NCBI GenBank assembly: GCA_028875225.1 | Contig: JAPPFB010000026.1 | Location: 51,654-115,653, forward strand | Direction: 5' to 3' | Length of the DNA stretch: 64,000 nucleotides | Source: Chloroflexota bacterium | GTDB lineage: Bacteria; Chloroflexota; Dehalococcoidia; Bin125 | Part shown: positions 62,960 to 64,000 of the stretch, one piece after another | How the letters are laid out: each line of letters opens with the position of its first letter | How positions within the stretch are numbered: the stretch's first letter is position 1 | The notes under the pieces: model-generated | Told to the model about the DNA's origin: nothing | Databases searched by the model: none | Seen by the model: only the letters and a program-made list of their open reading frames with translations | Program-made: the position numbers and the translations under genes

Positions 62960-63190
62960 ATAGGGTGGACCACACGCCGCCGACGGTGCTCAGCGAAACC
63001 ATGAAGGGGACCGCGCTGTGGCTCACATTCGACGAGGAACTGGGCGCAGTCTCGTGGCTCTCGAACGACCAGTTCGCCGTCGTCAGAACGCCTCAAGGCA
63101 GGAGCGAGGACACGATCGGCCTGACAGGTTCGCCGGTCGTTAGCAGCGCCACGGTGACGCTGACCTTGGCGAGCGCTGCTGTTGAGCGGT
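62960..63190 (+). pseudogene. Fragment of a third copy of the repeat protein
   Basis: RVDHTPPTVLSETMKGTALW, LTFDEELGAVSWLSNDQFAV and TGSPVVSSATVTLTLASA match the SwmB-type unit of copies 1 and 2 (about 57430-57650 and 60730-60950). There is no signal peptide, and the frame goes out of register after 63190. Confidence 0.7.
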
Positions 63191-63298
63191 GCGCTGCTCG
63201 CGATGGCCGCGACCGCCGGCCGGCGGAGCAGCCCCCCTGCGCGGACGTATGAGCGCAGTGGGCTGGCTTCTTGACTGCGGCAGCGGCGCCGCGCGATG

Positions 63299-64000
63299 CT
63301 ACGGCGTGTCGTTGGTGACGGACTCGTCGGAGAAGCTCGGCCCCTGGGCGCCTTCGTGCTGGAGCGGTCTCTCCTCCGGCCTGGCGTAGCTGACCGTGAC
63401 CGTCTGGCCGCTGGTCACTGCCGTGCCCAGCGTGAGCGTCACCGTGCTGCCGGAGATTCCGACGGCGGCGACGGATCGGTCGCTCCCGGCCACGGTGACG
63501 GTGAAGGGCGACGCGCCCGGGTTCGAGCCGGAGTCGAGGGTCTGGTCGAAGGTCAGCGTCAGCGTTGACCCGTTGACGGTCGCGTCCTGGAGGAGCGGCG
63601 GCAAGCCGTTGGGTATGTTGAAGTGGCCGATCCAGCGCCAGTCGCCCCAGCCGTTGGCGTTCTTTGCTCGCACCGCGACATCGTGCTTGCGGCCGGCGAT
63701 GAGGCCGGTGATCGCGTAACTCCTGGGGTTCTCGCATCCATCCACACTTGACTTCCGACAGATGCGCCAGGTCTGGCGCGGGTAGATCTCGGGGCCTTCG
63801 GTCCACTCGCCCCCGCCGGTCGAGTAGTCGTAGTCGCCGCGCCGGTGGCGCACCTGGTAGGCGTAGACGGCCGAGCCGCCGCCCGAGGGCGGCTCCCACT
63901 CGACGACCAGCGAGCCGACGCCCGGCGCGTCATCATCTCTGTCTACCGGCGCCACGACGTACGAGTTCTTCGTCTTCGGAGCCGATGGCCGCCACCTTGG
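63299..64000 (-). CDS. Fibronectin type III plus SwmB-type protein, 5' part outside the window
   Basis: The minus-strand frame is open to the right edge and ends at 63299, so it is the C-terminal part of a larger protein. An FN3 domain (SLVVEWEPPSGGGSAVYAYQ, SYAITGLIAGRKHDVAVRAK, GDWRWIG) is followed by a SwmB-type domain (LLQDATVNGSTLTLTFDQTL, TVTVSYARPEERPLQHEG). It is probably exported, like its neighbours. It converges on the broken third repeat copy on the other strand. Confidence 0.75.
   Translation of the reverse strand, partial: PRWRPSAPKTKNSYVVAPVDRDDDAPGVGSLVVEWEPPSGGGSAVYAYQVRHRRGDYDYSTGGGEWTEGPEIYPRQTWRICRKSSVDGCENPRSYAITGLIAGRKHDVAVRAKNANGWGDWRWIGHFNIPNGLPPLLQDATVNGSTLTLTFDQTLDSGSNPGASPFTVTVAGSDRSVAAVGISGSTVTLTLGTAVTSGQTVTVSYARPEERPLQHEGAQGPSFSDESVTNDTP

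Noticed and set aside
1..64000. CRISPR array
   Set aside because: The repeats seen are IS termini or dispersed single copies. There is no regular repeat-spacer pattern and no cas genes.

Overview
This window looks like accessory DNA from a GC-rich, uncultured bacterium. The closest fit I can recognise is a sponge- or marine-associated Chloroflexota. The reasons are the secreted proteins built from Ig-like and SwmB-type repeats, the Cache and sugar-binding-like orphan secreted proteins with a shared N-terminal domain, the fused sensor kinase/response regulator, and the very high load of decayed IS21 elements. That assignment is an inference from gene families, with no marker gene to prove it. 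There is no rRNA gene, ribosomal protein gene, CRISPR array or complete prophage.

Layout. 1-4.5 kb: transposon debris, including an IS21-like element (istA intact, istB frameshifted) and the edges of another IS, plus the first copy of a two-gene secreted protein/small membrane protein module. 4.5-11 kb: a coiled-coil/winged-helix protein, a large helicase-nuclease fusion with zinc ribbons, a TIR-domain protein, and the second copy of the secreted/membrane module. 12-17 kb: an orphan peptide-binding lipoprotein, an Abi-like protein, and a chimeric pseudogene cluster.

17.2-25 kb is a defence island. Two 63-bp IS21 termini, inverted and differing at one base, bracket 17.2-21.9 kb. Between them lie a closely spaced tRNA pair (one with a leucine-type body but an alanine anticodon), an IS1595-family transposase translationally coupled to a cytosine methyltransferase and a GIY-YIG nuclease, a 47-residue AT-hook-like protein, and an ApeA-type HEPN protein. 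A second restriction-modification pair (adenine methyltransferase plus XamI-like nuclease) follows. 25-31.5 kb adds membrane proteins, a lipoprotein and a SIR2-family defence protein.

31.9-36.95 kb (minus strand) is the most striking unit. Six genes overlap head to tail by 4-8 bp: an acyl-carrier-like protein, an XRE regulator, an ImmA/IrrE peptidase, a divergent thymidylate-synthase-fold protein, a fusion of a thymidylate-kinase-like P-loop domain with a helical domain resembling that of 5-hmdU DNA kinases, and a second thymidylate-synthase homologue with a complete active site. A perfect GGTAAGA/TCTTACC palindrome precedes the first gene. I read this as a regulated pathway for making or phosphorylating a modified pyrimidine nucleotide, but the chemistry is inferred.

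38-43 kb: a Doc-type toxin with a small partner missed by ORF length cut-offs, and an 896-residue membrane protein. 44-51 kb: Cache protein, two paralogous sugar-binding-like proteins and a one-piece two-component system. 51-52 kb: a fusion of istA debris with the C-terminal domain of serA. 52-64 kb: secreted proteins, including two giant tandemly duplicated repeat proteins, a third broken copy, and an FN3/SwmB protein running off the right edge. A 50-bp repeat recurs at 31.6, 37.4, 39.1 and 51.1 kb, with degraded relatives near 26.2 and 54.2 kb.
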